The notes under the pieces are model-generated. The model did not search any database and was not told where the DNA came from. It was given only the letters and a program-made list of their open reading frames with translations. From Gammaproteobacteria bacterium (GTDB lineage Bacteria; Pseudomonadota; Gammaproteobacteria; Pseudomonadales; Azotimanducaceae), in NCBI GenBank assembly GCA_030433075.1, contig JAUILI010000001.1, positions 32,044 to 96,043 on the forward strand: a stretch of DNA of 64,000 nt. The letters run 5' to 3'. Below, piece by piece: positions 1 to 9,900 of this stretch (the stretch's first letter is position 1; each line of letters begins with the position of its first letter). The position numbers were made by a program, and so were the translations under genes.

Positions 1-840
1 GTACTTCGAGGTTTCATCCTTCGTCATGGCCGGCTGATCCGTCACCTTCAGGCGCCGAAGCCACTTCACGGACATATTGCCCTCGTAATTCGGCAAGAAG
101 AGCCGCATGGGGTAGCCGTTCTCCGGGCGGAGCCGCTCCCCGTTTTGATAGAGCGCGACAATGGCGTCATCCAGGGCCTTCGCCAGGGGTACGCTCCGGC
201 TCATGGCCGCAGCGTCTGCGCCCTCGGCAATCACCCAGGCCGCCCCGGGCTTCAGCCCCGCTTCCTCCAGCAGGACGGAAAGGGGGACCCCCACCCATTC
301 GCTTTGGGAGACGAGGCCGTGCAGGGTGGCCACGTCGAGATCGGGCGCTTCCGGCGCGGCTAGGTTTACGGCGCTGTTTCCTGAGCACTCAAGGAAGCGC
401 AGCTGGGTCACCAGGGGATAGCGATCAAGCGCCTCAAGGCTAAAGGCCAGGGGCTTTTCCACAAGCCCGTGGATGTGCAGGCGGTGCGCCGCAGGATCGA
501 TGGTGGGCACGCCGCTATGGTGCCGCTCGAAGTGCAGCCCCGAGGGGGTGATGGTGCCCTCCAGCGCCGCGAGCGGCGTGCGCGAGGCGCCGCTGCCCGT
601 GGTGCCCGGCTGGCTCGCGATGGCGACCCGGCCCACCGTTTCCGCCGGGGACGGGGTGCCGTAACCGCGCATGCCCGCGCCCGCCCCTTGCATCCAGGAC
701 GGCCGCCCTCCCGCCGCCAGCGCCGCCGACGGCAGGGCCAGCGCACCGGCCCCGAGGCCTGTCAAGAGCTGGCGTCGATTCAGCGCGCCCAGCGGTAAGA
801 GACCATTGCCCGCCACGGGCACAAGCGTTTTGTCTTCCAT
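1..840 (-). CDS. SoxC-like sulfite/sulfane dehydrogenase, molybdopterin subunit (partial)
   Basis: This is the N-terminal 280 residues of a sulfite-oxidase-fold molybdoenzyme; the C-terminus lies beyond base 1. A twin-arginine signal (NRRQLL, Arg22-Arg23, then a hydrophobic stretch ending PSAALA) predicts folded export to the periplasm. The Mo-cofactor region has HIHGLVEKP near residue 122 and RFLECSGN, whose Cys152 should be the Mo ligand. MTKDETSKY at the truncated end also fits SoxC. The family oxidises sulfite, or sulfane sulfur within the Sox complex. Its usual cytochrome partner SoxD is not visible and may lie beyond the edge. The ATG at 838-840 is about 100 bp from the divergent P450 gene. 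Family is sure; SoxC rather than another sulfite dehydrogenase is likely. Confidence 0.85.
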   Translation of the reverse strand, partial: MEDKTLVPVAGNGLLPLGALNRRQLLTGLGAGALALPSAALAAGGRPSWMQGAGAGMRGYGTPSPAETVGRVAIASQPGTTGSGASRTPLAALEGTITPSGLHFERHHSGVPTIDPAAHRLHIHGLVEKPLAFSLEALDRYPLVTQLRFLECSGNSAVNLAAPEAPDLDVATLHGLVSQSEWVGVPLSVLLEEAGLKPGAAWVIAEGADAAAMSRSVPLAKALDDAIVALYQNGERLRPENGYPMRLFLPNYEGNMSVKWLRRLKVTDQPAMTKDETSKY

Positions 841-943
841 AGTGTTCCCTCCCTGGCTTGGAGCATAAACGCTTAAGGGAAGGGGTGCGAAGGGGCTACA
901 CTCGGAGCCTGCCCGATCAACACGACCCTGGGAGCGCAGCGCC

Positions 944-2191
944 ATGAGCACGGTAGGCAAGGCCCATGAAGAAGGCCCGATGTTTCTGGCCGAACTCTTC
1001 GGCAACAACTTCCACGAGGCGCCCTACGAACGCTACCAACGCCTCCATGCAACGGCGCCCTCCATCGCCCTCCCGGAGATCCAAGCCCACGTCTTCTATC
1101 GCTACGGGGACTGCCAGAAGCTCCTCCGGGATAAGCGCCTTGGGCACGACTATCCCCGGCGCATGAAGGCCCTCCACGGCGAGGACGTGTTTGAGAAGAA
1201 CGCCGTGTACCGCAACCTCTCCCATTCCATGCTGCTCATGGATGAGCCGGGGCACGGTCGCATTCGGGGCCTCGTGACCAAGGCCTTCGACGCCCGGCGC
1301 ACCGAGGCCCTGCGCCCGGAGGTGGCGCGCCTTGCGCAGGCGCTCATTGACGGCTTCGAAGGCGACGGCGCTGGGGACCTTATCCCCCGCTTCACCTTCC
1401 CCCTGCCCGTGCTGGTGATCTGCGAGATGCTGGGCATTCCCGAGGAAGACCGGGATCGCTTCGTGCACGGGGAGCGCATCACGGGACGGGTGATCGACCC
1501 CACCCCCATGGCCCCGGAAGAACTCGCGGAGGCGAACACCGGCTCGGAGAACTCCGCTGCCTACTTCAATGATCTGCTGGCTCGGCGCCGGGCGGAGCCG
1601 AAGGACGATCTCCTGTCGGCGCTCGTGGCCGCAGAAACAGAGGAGGGAAAGCTCACGGGGGCGGAGCTGGTAGCCAACGTCAGCCTGCTCTTCGCTGCCG
1701 GGCACGAGACCACGGTAAACCTGCTGGGGAATGGGCTGCGGGCGCTCTGGCAGCACCGGCCCTGTCTGGATGCGCTACGGGCGGATCTGAGCCTGCTCCC
1801 CGCGGCCGTGGAGGAAATGCTGCGCTTCGACAGCTCCGTGCAGCTCACGGGGCGCCGGGCCCTCGAGGACTTCACCTTCCAGGGGCACGACATCAAGGAA
1901 GGGGACAACGTCATTACCCTGTTGGGGGCCGCCAATCACGACGGCGAAACCTTCCCGGACCCGGAGCAGTTCCGCCTCGACCGGAAGGCACCCCGGGCCC
2001 TCTCCTTCGGAGGCGGCATTCACTACTGCCTTGGCGCCCAGCTCAGCCGCATTGAGGGGGAAGAAGCGCTCCGGGCCCTTTTTGAGCGCCTGCCGAAGCT
2101 TGAGCTCGACCCTTCCGTGCTCGAAGCGCCGGAGCAAAAACCCACCATCACGCTCCGGGGTCTCGGCGCCCTTCCCGCCCACTGGGCCTAG
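944..2191 (+). CDS. Cytochrome P450 (bacterial soluble type)
   Basis: A 415-residue soluble bacterial P450 monooxygenase. It has the I-helix oxygen-activation motif AGHETT (residues 252-257), the ExxR of helix K within EEMLRF, and the heme-binding loop FGGGIHYCLG with thiolate Cys362. It is full length and has no fused reductase, so it needs external ferredoxin and reductase partners, which are not in the window. The ATG at 944 follows GGGAG at 930-934. It converges on the carotenoid-oxygenase gene with a 22 bp gap. The substrate cannot be read from sequence. The neighbouring oxygenase and SDR suggest oxidation of a terpenoid, steroid or aromatic compound, which is inference. Confidence 0.95.
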   Translation: MSTVGKAHEEGPMFLAELFGNNFHEAPYERYQRLHATAPSIALPEIQAHVFYRYGDCQKLLRDKRLGHDYPRRMKALHGEDVFEKNAVYRNLSHSMLLMDEPGHGRIRGLVTKAFDARRTEALRPEVARLAQALIDGFEGDGAGDLIPRFTFPLPVLVICEMLGIPEEDRDRFVHGERITGRVIDPTPMAPEELAEANTGSENSAAYFNDLLARRRAEPKDDLLSALVAAETEEGKLTGAELVANVSLLFAAGHETTVNLLGNGLRALWQHRPCLDALRADLSLLPAAVEEMLRFDSSVQLTGRRALEDFTFQGHDIKEGDNVITLLGAANHDGETFPDPEQFRLDRKAPRALSFGGGIHYCLGAQLSRIEGEEALRALFERLPKLELDPSVLEAPEQKPTITLRGLGALPAHWA

Positions 2192-2213
2192 GGCGCTTTC
2201 TCAGCAGGGCGCC

Positions 2214-3617
2214 TCAGGCCGCGGGGCGCCAGTTGCCGTGGAAGCCGTAGGGCACGCGCACGGGCAGTTCGATACGGGCGAGGGGCTCGGCGTCGATGGC
2301 CTGGGCGTCGAGGATCAGCAAATCGCTTCGGTTCTCCGCCGCTCGATACACAAGCGCCAGCACAAATCCGTCCCCCTCCGCCGCGTCGGCGCTGCGGGGC
2401 ACGAAGATCGGCTCGGAAACGCCGTCGTCTCGCCCAAAGCATCGGCGCCGTACCGCGCCGGTGGCGTGATCAATATGCCCGATGGCGTTTAAGGCCTTCA
2501 GGCGCGCGCCGGGTTCACCGCAGGCGAAGTAGCCGTGGCGGTAGGACAGGCCCGTCCGCCGCTCGTCTAGACGCGGAAACTCGCCGTTCCAGTCATCCAG
2601 CTGCGTTTCCTTCACCCGATTGGTGCTCCCGGCGAGATCAAACTCCCAGCGCACGAACTTCGCTTCCGTCTTGTCCGGGTCCCCAGGGGTGCCGTCGGGA
2701 TTGGGAAAGAGCGGCGCTTGCTCGTACTTCATCACGTCCGCGAAGACCTTCTCCCCTTCGGTCCAGGCATTCATGGGGTGAAACACGTAGCAGGGGTCAT
2801 GCTCGAACCAGCGCAGCGCGTCGCAGCCCTCATCCCGACCCATGATGCCGATGTGCGTGCCCTTGTCCGGCTCCCAGGCAAAGGCCGGCGCCCCCGCCAT
2901 GGCCCGCTCTAGGGAGCCGGTCAGAGGAAAGATCGGAAAGAGGACGTGGTCCCGGGTGGTCACGAAATCGTGGACCATGCTCGAGAAGGGCGCCAGAAAG
3001 TGATCCGACCGGGTAAGCACGCCGTCCTTGTCCACCACGTGATAGCGCACATCCGGGCTGAAGGGCCCGCCGGCGTTGTAGCCGAAGAACAGCATTTCCC
3101 CCGTTTCCGGGTCGAGCTTCGGGTGCGCGGTCATGGGGCCCACGAGGGCGTCATTGAAGGTCCACTCCCCCAGGGATTCGAGGGTGATCGGATCCATCTC
3201 GAAGGGCGCATGCCCCTCTTCCAGGGCAAGCAGCCGCTTGCCGTGCCAAACAATGTTTGTATTCGCCAGAGTGGAGTCGATCCCCGCAACGGAGGGATCG
3301 CTCTGCATCGGATCAAAGGGGGAAAACAAAGCCTCCCCCGCCGCATGCTCAAGCTCCCACTTCTTCGTCCGTACCCAGCGATTCAGGTAGGCACAGCGTC
3401 CGTTCTCGATGTGGAACGCGTGGATCATGCCGTCCCCGGCGAACCAGTGATGCATCCCGCGGGGGGCAAACTGGGGATCGGGGCCATTGCGGTAAAAGGT
3501 GCCCCGGAGCTCCCCCGGGATTTCGCCATGAACGATACAGTCGGGGGCCGTGCTCTCCATGCGGATAGGCGCGTGGTTCCCCCGCAGGTGCGGATGCTTC
3601 GGCATCGGTGCAGCCAT
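2214..3617 (-). CDS. Carotenoid/lignostilbene-type dioxygenase (RPE65 family)
   Basis: A 467-residue non-heme iron dioxygenase of the carotenoid-cleavage, lignostilbene dioxygenase and RPE65 family, which splits conjugated C=C bonds with O2. The four conserved iron-ligand histidines can be placed in TAHPKLD, SMVHDFV, VFHPMNAW and, at the C-terminus, GFHGNW. NGPDPQF and HWFAGDGMIHAF near the N-terminus are also family hallmarks. The start ATG (3615-3617) follows GGGAGGAA. It lies 54 bp downstream of the SDR at 3672-4553 on the same strand, so the two are probably co-transcribed. Whether it cleaves apocarotenoids or stilbenes is not determinable here. Confidence 0.93.
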   Translation of the reverse strand: MAAPMPKHPHLRGNHAPIRMESTAPDCIVHGEIPGELRGTFYRNGPDPQFAPRGMHHWFAGDGMIHAFHIENGRCAYLNRWVRTKKWELEHAAGEALFSPFDPMQSDPSVAGIDSTLANTNIVWHGKRLLALEEGHAPFEMDPITLESLGEWTFNDALVGPMTAHPKLDPETGEMLFFGYNAGGPFSPDVRYHVVDKDGVLTRSDHFLAPFSSMVHDFVTTRDHVLFPIFPLTGSLERAMAGAPAFAWEPDKGTHIGIMGRDEGCDALRWFEHDPCYVFHPMNAWTEGEKVFADVMKYEQAPLFPNPDGTPGDPDKTEAKFVRWEFDLAGSTNRVKETQLDDWNGEFPRLDERRTGLSYRHGYFACGEPGARLKALNAIGHIDHATGAVRRRCFGRDDGVSEPIFVPRSADAAEGDGFVLALVYRAAENRSDLLILDAQAIDAEPLARIELPVRVPYGFHGNWRPAA

Positions 3618-3671
3618 GATGATTCCTCCCAGGCGTCGGCGACCTTCTCCTGACTATAGGCCCAGATGGCC

Positions 3672-4553
3672 CTAGGGGACCATCTTCGGACGGGCAAGGG
3701 GCTGCGGCGTGGTCGACCCGAGCCACTGGGTGAGCGCTTCGCCATCCATGGGATCTTCCGAGAAAACCTCGAAGCACTCCTGCGGGTGGGACCAGAGCGC
3801 GGCCTTGCGGCCGTTAAAGGTCAGGCATTGACCATTTAGGGCCGCCGCATGGCCGCTCAGGAGCCAAGCGAGGCCCACCGCTACCGCTTCCGTGGATCCA
3901 AAGCCGAGGCTCGCGGGGCTCGGGGCCTCGGCCCCGGCCTTCGCCGCCGCTTCGCTAGCCCGATCGAACACCACCTGGGTCATGTCCGTTTCCGCAATGG
4001 GCCAAAGGGCGTTGGTGCGGATATTCAGGCGGGTCAGTTCGAGCACGCAGGTGCGCAAAAGCCCCATCATGCCGGCCTTCGCCGCAGCATAGTTCGCTTG
4101 CCCAAAGCCCCCGGCCAGCCCGGAGTTCGACACCACCTGGAGAATGTGCCCCCCGCCGCTCTCCTTCATGGCTCGCGCCGCCGCCTGGGTCACGAGGAAG
4201 GCGCCGCGGAGATGCACGGCGATAACGTCATCCCATTCCTCAATAGACATCTTTAGCAAGGTGCGATCGCGAACGATGCCCGCGTTGTTCACCACGGCGT
4301 CCACACCTCCAAAGGCGCTAACAGCGCTGTCGATGAGCGCCTGGGCCGTCGCTGGCTCGGCGACGGACCCCGTAACCATGCGGTATTCCGCACCCACGGC
4401 CTCGAGGGCCGCAGCCGTTTCCGCCAGGGCGCTGGCCTTTGTGCCGTTGATCACCACGCGCGCCCCTAGAGCCCCCAACCGCACGGCAGCGGCCCGCCCA
4501 ATCCCCCGGGACGACCCCGTGACCACCACCCGCAATCCCTTGATCCCATCCAT
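3672..4553 (-). CDS. Short-chain dehydrogenase/reductase (FabG/MFE-2-like)
   Basis: A 293-residue NAD(P)-dependent SDR. It has the cofactor motif TGSSRGIG (residues 12-19), NNAG, and the catalytic Ser-Tyr-Lys in SNSGLAG and NYAAAK. The region LNIRTNALWPIAETDMT and an extra C-terminal segment resemble the dehydrogenase domain of bacterial and peroxisomal hydroxyacyl-CoA multifunctional enzymes, so a 3-hydroxyacyl-CoA or steroid substrate is possible. The reading frame stays open to 4778, but ATG 4551-4553 is preceded by GGGGGAG at the right distance and begins the Rossmann fold directly. It heads a probable operon with the carotenoid-type oxygenase. Confidence 0.9.
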   Translation of the reverse strand: MDGIKGLRVVVTGSSRGIGRAAAVRLGALGARVVINGTKASALAETAAALEAVGAEYRMVTGSVAEPATAQALIDSAVSAFGGVDAVVNNAGIVRDRTLLKMSIEEWDDVIAVHLRGAFLVTQAAARAMKESGGGHILQVVSNSGLAGGFGQANYAAAKAGMMGLLRTCVLELTRLNIRTNALWPIAETDMTQVVFDRASEAAAKAGAEAPSPASLGFGSTEAVAVGLAWLLSGHAAALNGQCLTFNGRKAALWSHPQECFEVFSEDPMDGEALTQWLGSTTPQPLARPKMVP

Positions 4554-4679
4554 TGCCGCTTCTCCCCCAGTTGCTCGAAGCCCTACGCTAGCGAAGCCTT
4601 TGCACCGGCGCCAGCTTGCGCCCACCGCCGCCCCTGGGGACCATAGCCCCTCTTCCGCTTCCCGAAGGATGCCCCTGCC

Positions 4680-5444
4680 GTGCCCCTGCTGCTTGACAAG
4701 GTTTTGACGGCCTTTGCCCTGCCCCCGGGCCTGGCGCTCCTGCTCGGCCTCGTCGCGCTTCTGGCCCTCCGCGGTCAACGCCTGGGCCTGGCGACCCTCG
4801 CCCTGGGGCTAGGTCTGGGCCAGCTCGCGCTCTTTTCGCTCCCCGTTACCGCCGATGCGATCGGGGCGCAGCTCGCCGCGCCCTACGCCCCGCGAAGCGC
4901 CGGCGCTAGCCCAGCAGCGGATCTCATTGTAGTGCTCGGCGGCGGCCTGGAAGGGCCTACGGCGAAGCGCCCGGTCGCCGACTTCAACCACGCCGCGGAT
5001 CGCCTCCACTACGCGGCGGAACTTTTTCACGCGGGGAAGGCCCCGGCGATTTTGGTGAGCGGCGGCAGCGTATGGGGCTTAACGCAGGAGACGGAAGCGG
5101 AGGCCTCGGCAGCGGTGCTCCAGCGCCTCGGCGTACCCGAGGGGCGCCTCCGCCTTGAGGGAGATAGCCGTAACACCCGGGAGAACGCTCTGTTCAGCCG
5201 CACGCTCGCGGCGGAAACCCAGCGCATCCTCCTTGTCACCTCCGCCAGCCACATGCGCCGGGCCCGGGGCTGCTTTGAAGCCGTGGGCTTTACCGTGATC
5301 CCCGCCGCCACGGACTTCGAAGATTACTCAGGGTGGGATCCGGTGCTGCGATGGCTGCCGAGCCACGACGCCTTGGCCACCAATTCGCGGATGCTGAAGG
5401 AAGGGCTCGGCCTGCTCGTTTACCGCCTGCGCGGCTGGCTCTAG
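4680..5444 (+). CDS. ElyC/YdcF/SanA-family membrane protein (DUF218)
   Basis: 254 residues. Two N-terminal hydrophobic segments (about residues 5-60) are followed by a DUF218 domain. It contains LIVVLGGGLEG, LVSGGSVWG, the acidic EGDSRNTRENA and LLVTSASHMRRA, all typical of E. coli ElyC/YdcF. Relatives act in envelope biogenesis (ElyC in enterobacterial common antigen/peptidoglycan carrier-lipid metabolism); the chemistry is not settled. The start is a GTG at 4680, with AAGGA ten bases upstream; the ATG at 4669 is out of frame. It converges on the RNA methyltransferase gene, five bases away. Confidence 0.88.
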   Translation: MPLLLDKVLTAFALPPGLALLLGLVALLALRGQRLGLATLALGLGLGQLALFSLPVTADAIGAQLAAPYAPRSAGASPAADLIVVLGGGLEGPTAKRPVADFNHAADRLHYAAELFHAGKAPAILVSGGSVWGLTQETEAEASAAVLQRLGVPEGRLRLEGDSRNTRENALFSRTLAAETQRILLVTSASHMRRARGCFEAVGFTVIPAATDFEDYSGWDPVLRWLPSHDALATNSRMLKEGLGLLVYRLRGWL

Positions 5445-5449
5445 GGGCC

Positions 5450-6745
5450 CTAGCCCTCGAACACCGCGAGGCCTTCCACGTGGTGCGTTTGCGGGAACAT
5501 GTCGAAAACCTCGGCTCGGCGAAGGGCATAGCCCGCCCCCTGGAGCGTCGCCGCATCCCGCGCCAGGGTGGGCGGCGCGCAGGAGACGTAAACGATGCGC
5601 TTCGGGCGCCGGCCCTTGCGCAGGGCCGCAAGGCCCTTGCACAGGTGATCGGCCCCGGCCCGGGGCGGGTCGAGCACCACGGTTTCGAACTGCCCGAGCT
5701 TTAAAGGCAGCTCCGAGAAGAGATCCAGGGGTTGGGCCTTCAGCTTCAATCCCGCTGCCTCGGCCCGCTGCTTCAGCCCCTGGAGCGCACGCCCGTCCCC
5801 CTCCACCGCGAGCACCTCATGCCCGGCCTCGGCGAGGGCCCAGGCAAAGTTGCCTGCGCCGGCGAAGGCATCGAGCACCGGCGCCCCCGTCGGCGCGCCC
5901 ACGGCGGAGAGCACCGCGGCTCGAAGGGCGGCGTTCACCGCGCCGTTGGCCTGGAGGAAGGCCCCGGGGGCGTAGGTAACACCCCCCTCCCGGAATTCCG
6001 GAGCGGCCTCCCCAAAGGTTTCCAGCATCCCGTTTAGATCGGCAAGGACAGGACGGCCGAGAGATTGCGCAAGGCCCTCAAGCCGGGCGCGGTCCTCCGC
6101 CTCCAGCAGCGGAACCGGTTCGCCCCGGCGCCCCCGAAAGGCCAAGCGGCACCAACCGCCGGTGCCCGCGTCGTCCGCCACCGCATCCACATGGGTCAGC
6201 CAGGGGCCGAGGGTCAGCCCCTCAAGCGCATCCTGAAGCTGTCCCGGCACTTCCGTGAGGGCCGAAACCAAGATCGGACACTCGCGGAGGCCCACGATGC
6301 GATGGCCCTTCCCTTCTCGAAAGCCCAGCGTTAAGCGCCCGCCACGCCCCCAGTGCACGGAGAAGCGCGCCCGCCGCCGGTAGGCCAGACCGGTAAGGCT
6401 GGGATGCGGGGCCTCAAGCTCCGCTGGGGCGTTGACCTTCGCACGGCGCAACGCCTCCGTGAGGACGACCACCTTGTGGGCGCGCTGGGCGTCGAGTTCA
6501 AGATGCTGCAGATCGCAGCCACCACACTCGCCATAGAGAGGACAGGGGGGCGTCACCCGCTCCGGCGCTGCCTCACGCACGGTGAGCACCTCCGCCTCAT
6601 CGAAGCGCCGGTGCGCGGCCACGCGCTCCGCTTCCACCGTCTCTCCCGGGAGGGCCCCGCGCACGAAGACCACCTTTCCGTCGGCTTGAGCGATACCACG
6701 ACCGTCGTCCGACAACCGCACCGGCGTGAAGACTTCCCGTGCCAT
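5450..6745 (-). CDS. TrmA/RlmD-family RNA (uracil-5-)-methyltransferase
   Basis: A 431-residue SAM-dependent RNA m5U methyltransferase of the TrmA/RlmC/RlmD family. Residues 1-55 form a TRAM-like RNA-binding beta-barrel. Cysteines 68, 74 and 77 (CPLYGECGGC) plus a later Cys in LRECPI match the 4Fe-4S site of RlmD-like members. The SAM fold has LDAFAGAGNFAWALA. DPPRAGAD and YVSCAPPTLARD carry the catalytic Asp and Cys; the usual Asn of YVSCNP is Ala here. The frame is open to 6922, but ATG 6743-6745 has AGAGAGGTGAGC immediately upstream. It diverges from the RND operon. Whether it modifies tRNA or rRNA is not certain. Confidence 0.9.
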   Translation of the reverse strand: MAREVFTPVRLSDDGRGIAQADGKVVFVRGALPGETVEAERVAAHRRFDEAEVLTVREAAPERVTPPCPLYGECGGCDLQHLELDAQRAHKVVVLTEALRRAKVNAPAELEAPHPSLTGLAYRRRARFSVHWGRGGRLTLGFREGKGHRIVGLRECPILVSALTEVPGQLQDALEGLTLGPWLTHVDAVADDAGTGGWCRLAFRGRRGEPVPLLEAEDRARLEGLAQSLGRPVLADLNGMLETFGEAAPEFREGGVTYAPGAFLQANGAVNAALRAAVLSAVGAPTGAPVLDAFAGAGNFAWALAEAGHEVLAVEGDGRALQGLKQRAEAAGLKLKAQPLDLFSELPLKLGQFETVVLDPPRAGADHLCKGLAALRKGRRPKRIVYVSCAPPTLARDAATLQGAGYALRRAEVFDMFPQTHHVEGLAVFEG

Positions 6746-6920
6746 GCTCACCTCTCTTTCCCGCCCTGAGCGAATCTCGCCAAGACGCGTGTCAATTTCG
6801 CCACCGCCGCAACAAGAAGGGCTCGATGCCGGCCCTAAGTCCCTGAAAAACCGTAAGCATCGCCTTGGCACGGATCCTGATAGGCAAGGGTCACGCACGC
6901 TGCCACTGCCAAGGACACCC

Positions 6921-9900
6921 ATGGGCTGGATCGATCGCTTTCACTCCCACCGCCTCGCGGCCAACCTCTTGATGGTCATGATGCTGGCCCTGGGGCTCTT
7001 CGCGGCTCGCCAAGTACCCACGGCCCTCGATCCGAGCGCCACTATTCCCGGGGTATGGGTGGAAGTCCAGTGGCCCGGCGCGGCCGCGGAGGACGTGGCC
7101 GAAGCCGTGGCCACGCCCCTGGAACAGGCCCTCCTGGGCGTGCCCGGGCTGGACGAGATTCACGCCCGAAGCCGTCCCGGGCAGGCCGTGCTGTCCCTCG
7201 AATTCTTCCCGGACACGGACATGGTGCTGGCCTTGGACACGGTGAAGCAGCGGGTAGCGAGCCTTCGAGAGCTACCTCGGGACGCGGAGCGACCCACGGT
7301 GTCCCGCATCACCGATGACGAGCTCATTGCCTCGCTCCTGATCACCGGGGGCGATCGCCTCGAGGACCTCATCCCCCTCGCCCGACGCCTGGAAGCCGAG
7401 CTCCTCGAAGCCGGCATCGACCAGGTGGTCATGAATGGCCTGCCCGAGCAGGCCCTCAACATCGAAGTGCCCAGCACCTTTCTCACGGCTCAAGGCCTGA
7501 GCCTCGAACGCCTGGCCCTCACCCTCACGGAGCAAGCGAGGGAGCAGCCTGCGGGGCGCCTCGGCACCGATGGCACGCGGCGGGCCCTCCGCGGCCTTGA
7601 TCAAACCCGGGGGCCCGGCGCCTATGAGGCCCTAACCCTGCGCCTCGGGGATACGCTTCTGCCCCTGGGGGAATGGGCCACCGTTCGCCTGGAACCGAAG
7701 GAAGATCAGATCACCGTGCGCCGCCAGGGCGCCCCGGCCATCGAACTCGAGCTGCTCAGGAAGGGGCAAGCGGACGTCATCACCTCGGGCCGCATGCTCC
7801 GCCGTTTCCTTGAAAGCCAACAGGGGACGCTACCCGCCGGGGTCCAGCTTTTCGTGATGTCCGAGGTTTGGGCCCTCCTTGCGGAGCAGCTCACTATCAT
7901 CGGCGAGAACGCCTTCGGGGGAACGGTGCTGGTACTGGCCGTGCTCCTCTTGTTCCTAGCGCCCCGGAGCGCCGGCTGGATTGCCGCGGGCATCCCCGTG
8001 AGCTTCGCCCTAGCCCTGGCCATTTATTGGGGGATCTTTGGGGGCACGGTGAATCTCGTGGCCCTCATCGCCTTTGTCATGGCCATCGGGATCGTGGTCG
8101 ATGACGCGATCATCGTCGGGGAAAACGCCGTGGACCGCTTTCAGAAGGGGGCGAGCGCCCAGGCCGCGGGGCGGGAGGCGGCCCGGGCCATGGCCCTGCC
8201 CCTGCTCACGGCGTCCCTCACCACCTTGGCCGCCTTCGCCCCCCTGCTGCTGTTTGCCGGGCCCCTGGGGGAGATCATCCTCACCCTGCCCAAGGTCCTC
8301 CTCTGCGTCATCATCGCGTCGCTTTTGGAGTGCTTCTTCATTCTGCCAAGGCACCTCAGTTCGAGCCTGGAAGCCGATCATCAAAGACAGCCAGGGCGAC
8401 TCCGCCGGGCCTGCCAGGGGGCGCTGGAAACCTTCCGGACCCGCGCCCTCACCCCGGCGCTCGAGGTCACCCTGCGGCGCCCGGGAACGACCGTATTCGC
8501 CGCGGTGCTGGCCTTTGCCCTTGCCCTGGCCCTCGTGGCCACGGGCCATCTCCGGGTGAATCTGGTAACGGGCATCGATCTGCCCTCCGTGGAGGCCAAT
8601 CTGCGCTACGCCCCAAACGCCACCCCCGCTCAGCGCCTGGCTGCGTTGGATCAGCTGGAGACGGCCCTTGCGGACACGGCGGCGGAGCTGGGACCGGAAA
8701 ACATCAAGGGCTGGCTCTCCCGGGAGCGCTACGCGGTTATCGATGATCGGCGGGAACGGGGGGATCGCTACGCCGGGATCGTCGCGGAATTTGCCGGGGA
8801 GCGGGCGCGCACCATCAGCCCCGAACAGTTTGCGAGCGCCTGGCGGGACCGGGCCGGCCATCCCCCGGGGGTGGAGCATCTGGCCATCCGCGCCGAGGGG
8901 GGTGCCGGGGGCGGCCGGGCGGACCTCACTTTCCGCCTCATGGGGGAAAACCAAAACGCCCTGAAGGCCGGGGCCCTAGCCCTCACGGAGGCGCTTCGAG
9001 CCTACGACGGTGTTGTGCACGTCAGCGACGATTTGCCCTGGGGCCAGGAGCAATGGATTTATCAGCTCACCCCCGAGGGGCGGAGCGCGGGCCTTACCCC
9101 GGAGGCCCTCGGCCGCCAGCTCCGGGCCGCCTACGCCGGGGCCCGGGTTCATCTCTATCACGCCGGGCGGGAGGAACTGGAGGTGCGGGTGCGCCTGAGC
9201 GCCGAGGACCGGCAGGCGCTGCAAAGCCTGCGGGCCTACCCCGTGCGCTTGCCCAGCGGAGACCTCGTGCCCCTCGAGGCCGTCGCCACCCTTGAGCCGC
9301 GCCGGGGCCTGGATGAGATCCGCCACGCCGGGGGCGTGCTTGCGGTACGGGTGAACGCCTGGGTGGACCGGGAGATCACCACCAGCCTCGCAGTGCAAAA
9401 GGCCGTGGAGGCCAGCGCGCTCCCGGGGATCAAGCAGCGCTTCGATCTTCGAAGCGAGCTTGCGGGAAAGTCCGAGGACGACGCCCTCTTCCTGGAAACC
9501 CTGAGCCTCGGCGCCTTCCTGGCCGTGGGCTTCATCTACCTCGTGCTCGTGTGGCTCTTCGCGCGCTGGTCCCTGCCCCTGGCGATCCTGGCGGCCATCC
9601 CCTTCGGCCTCACCGGTGCCCTCGTAGGCCACTGGGCCCTGGGCATCGACTTTGGGCTCATGTCCATCCTCGCCTTCTTCGCCCTGGCCGGGGTGGTGGT
9701 GAATGACGCCATCGTGCTGCTCACCGTTTACCAAGACCAATTGCCCAAGGCGGAGAACGTCAGTCTCGAGGCCCATGCGGAGGCCCTGCGCCAGGCGGCC
9801 CAGGCACGCCTTCGCGCAATCCTCCTCACCACCCTCACCACCGTGGCGGGGCTTGCGCCCCTGATGTTTGAACCCTCGAGCATCGGGGCCGTGTTCTTCG

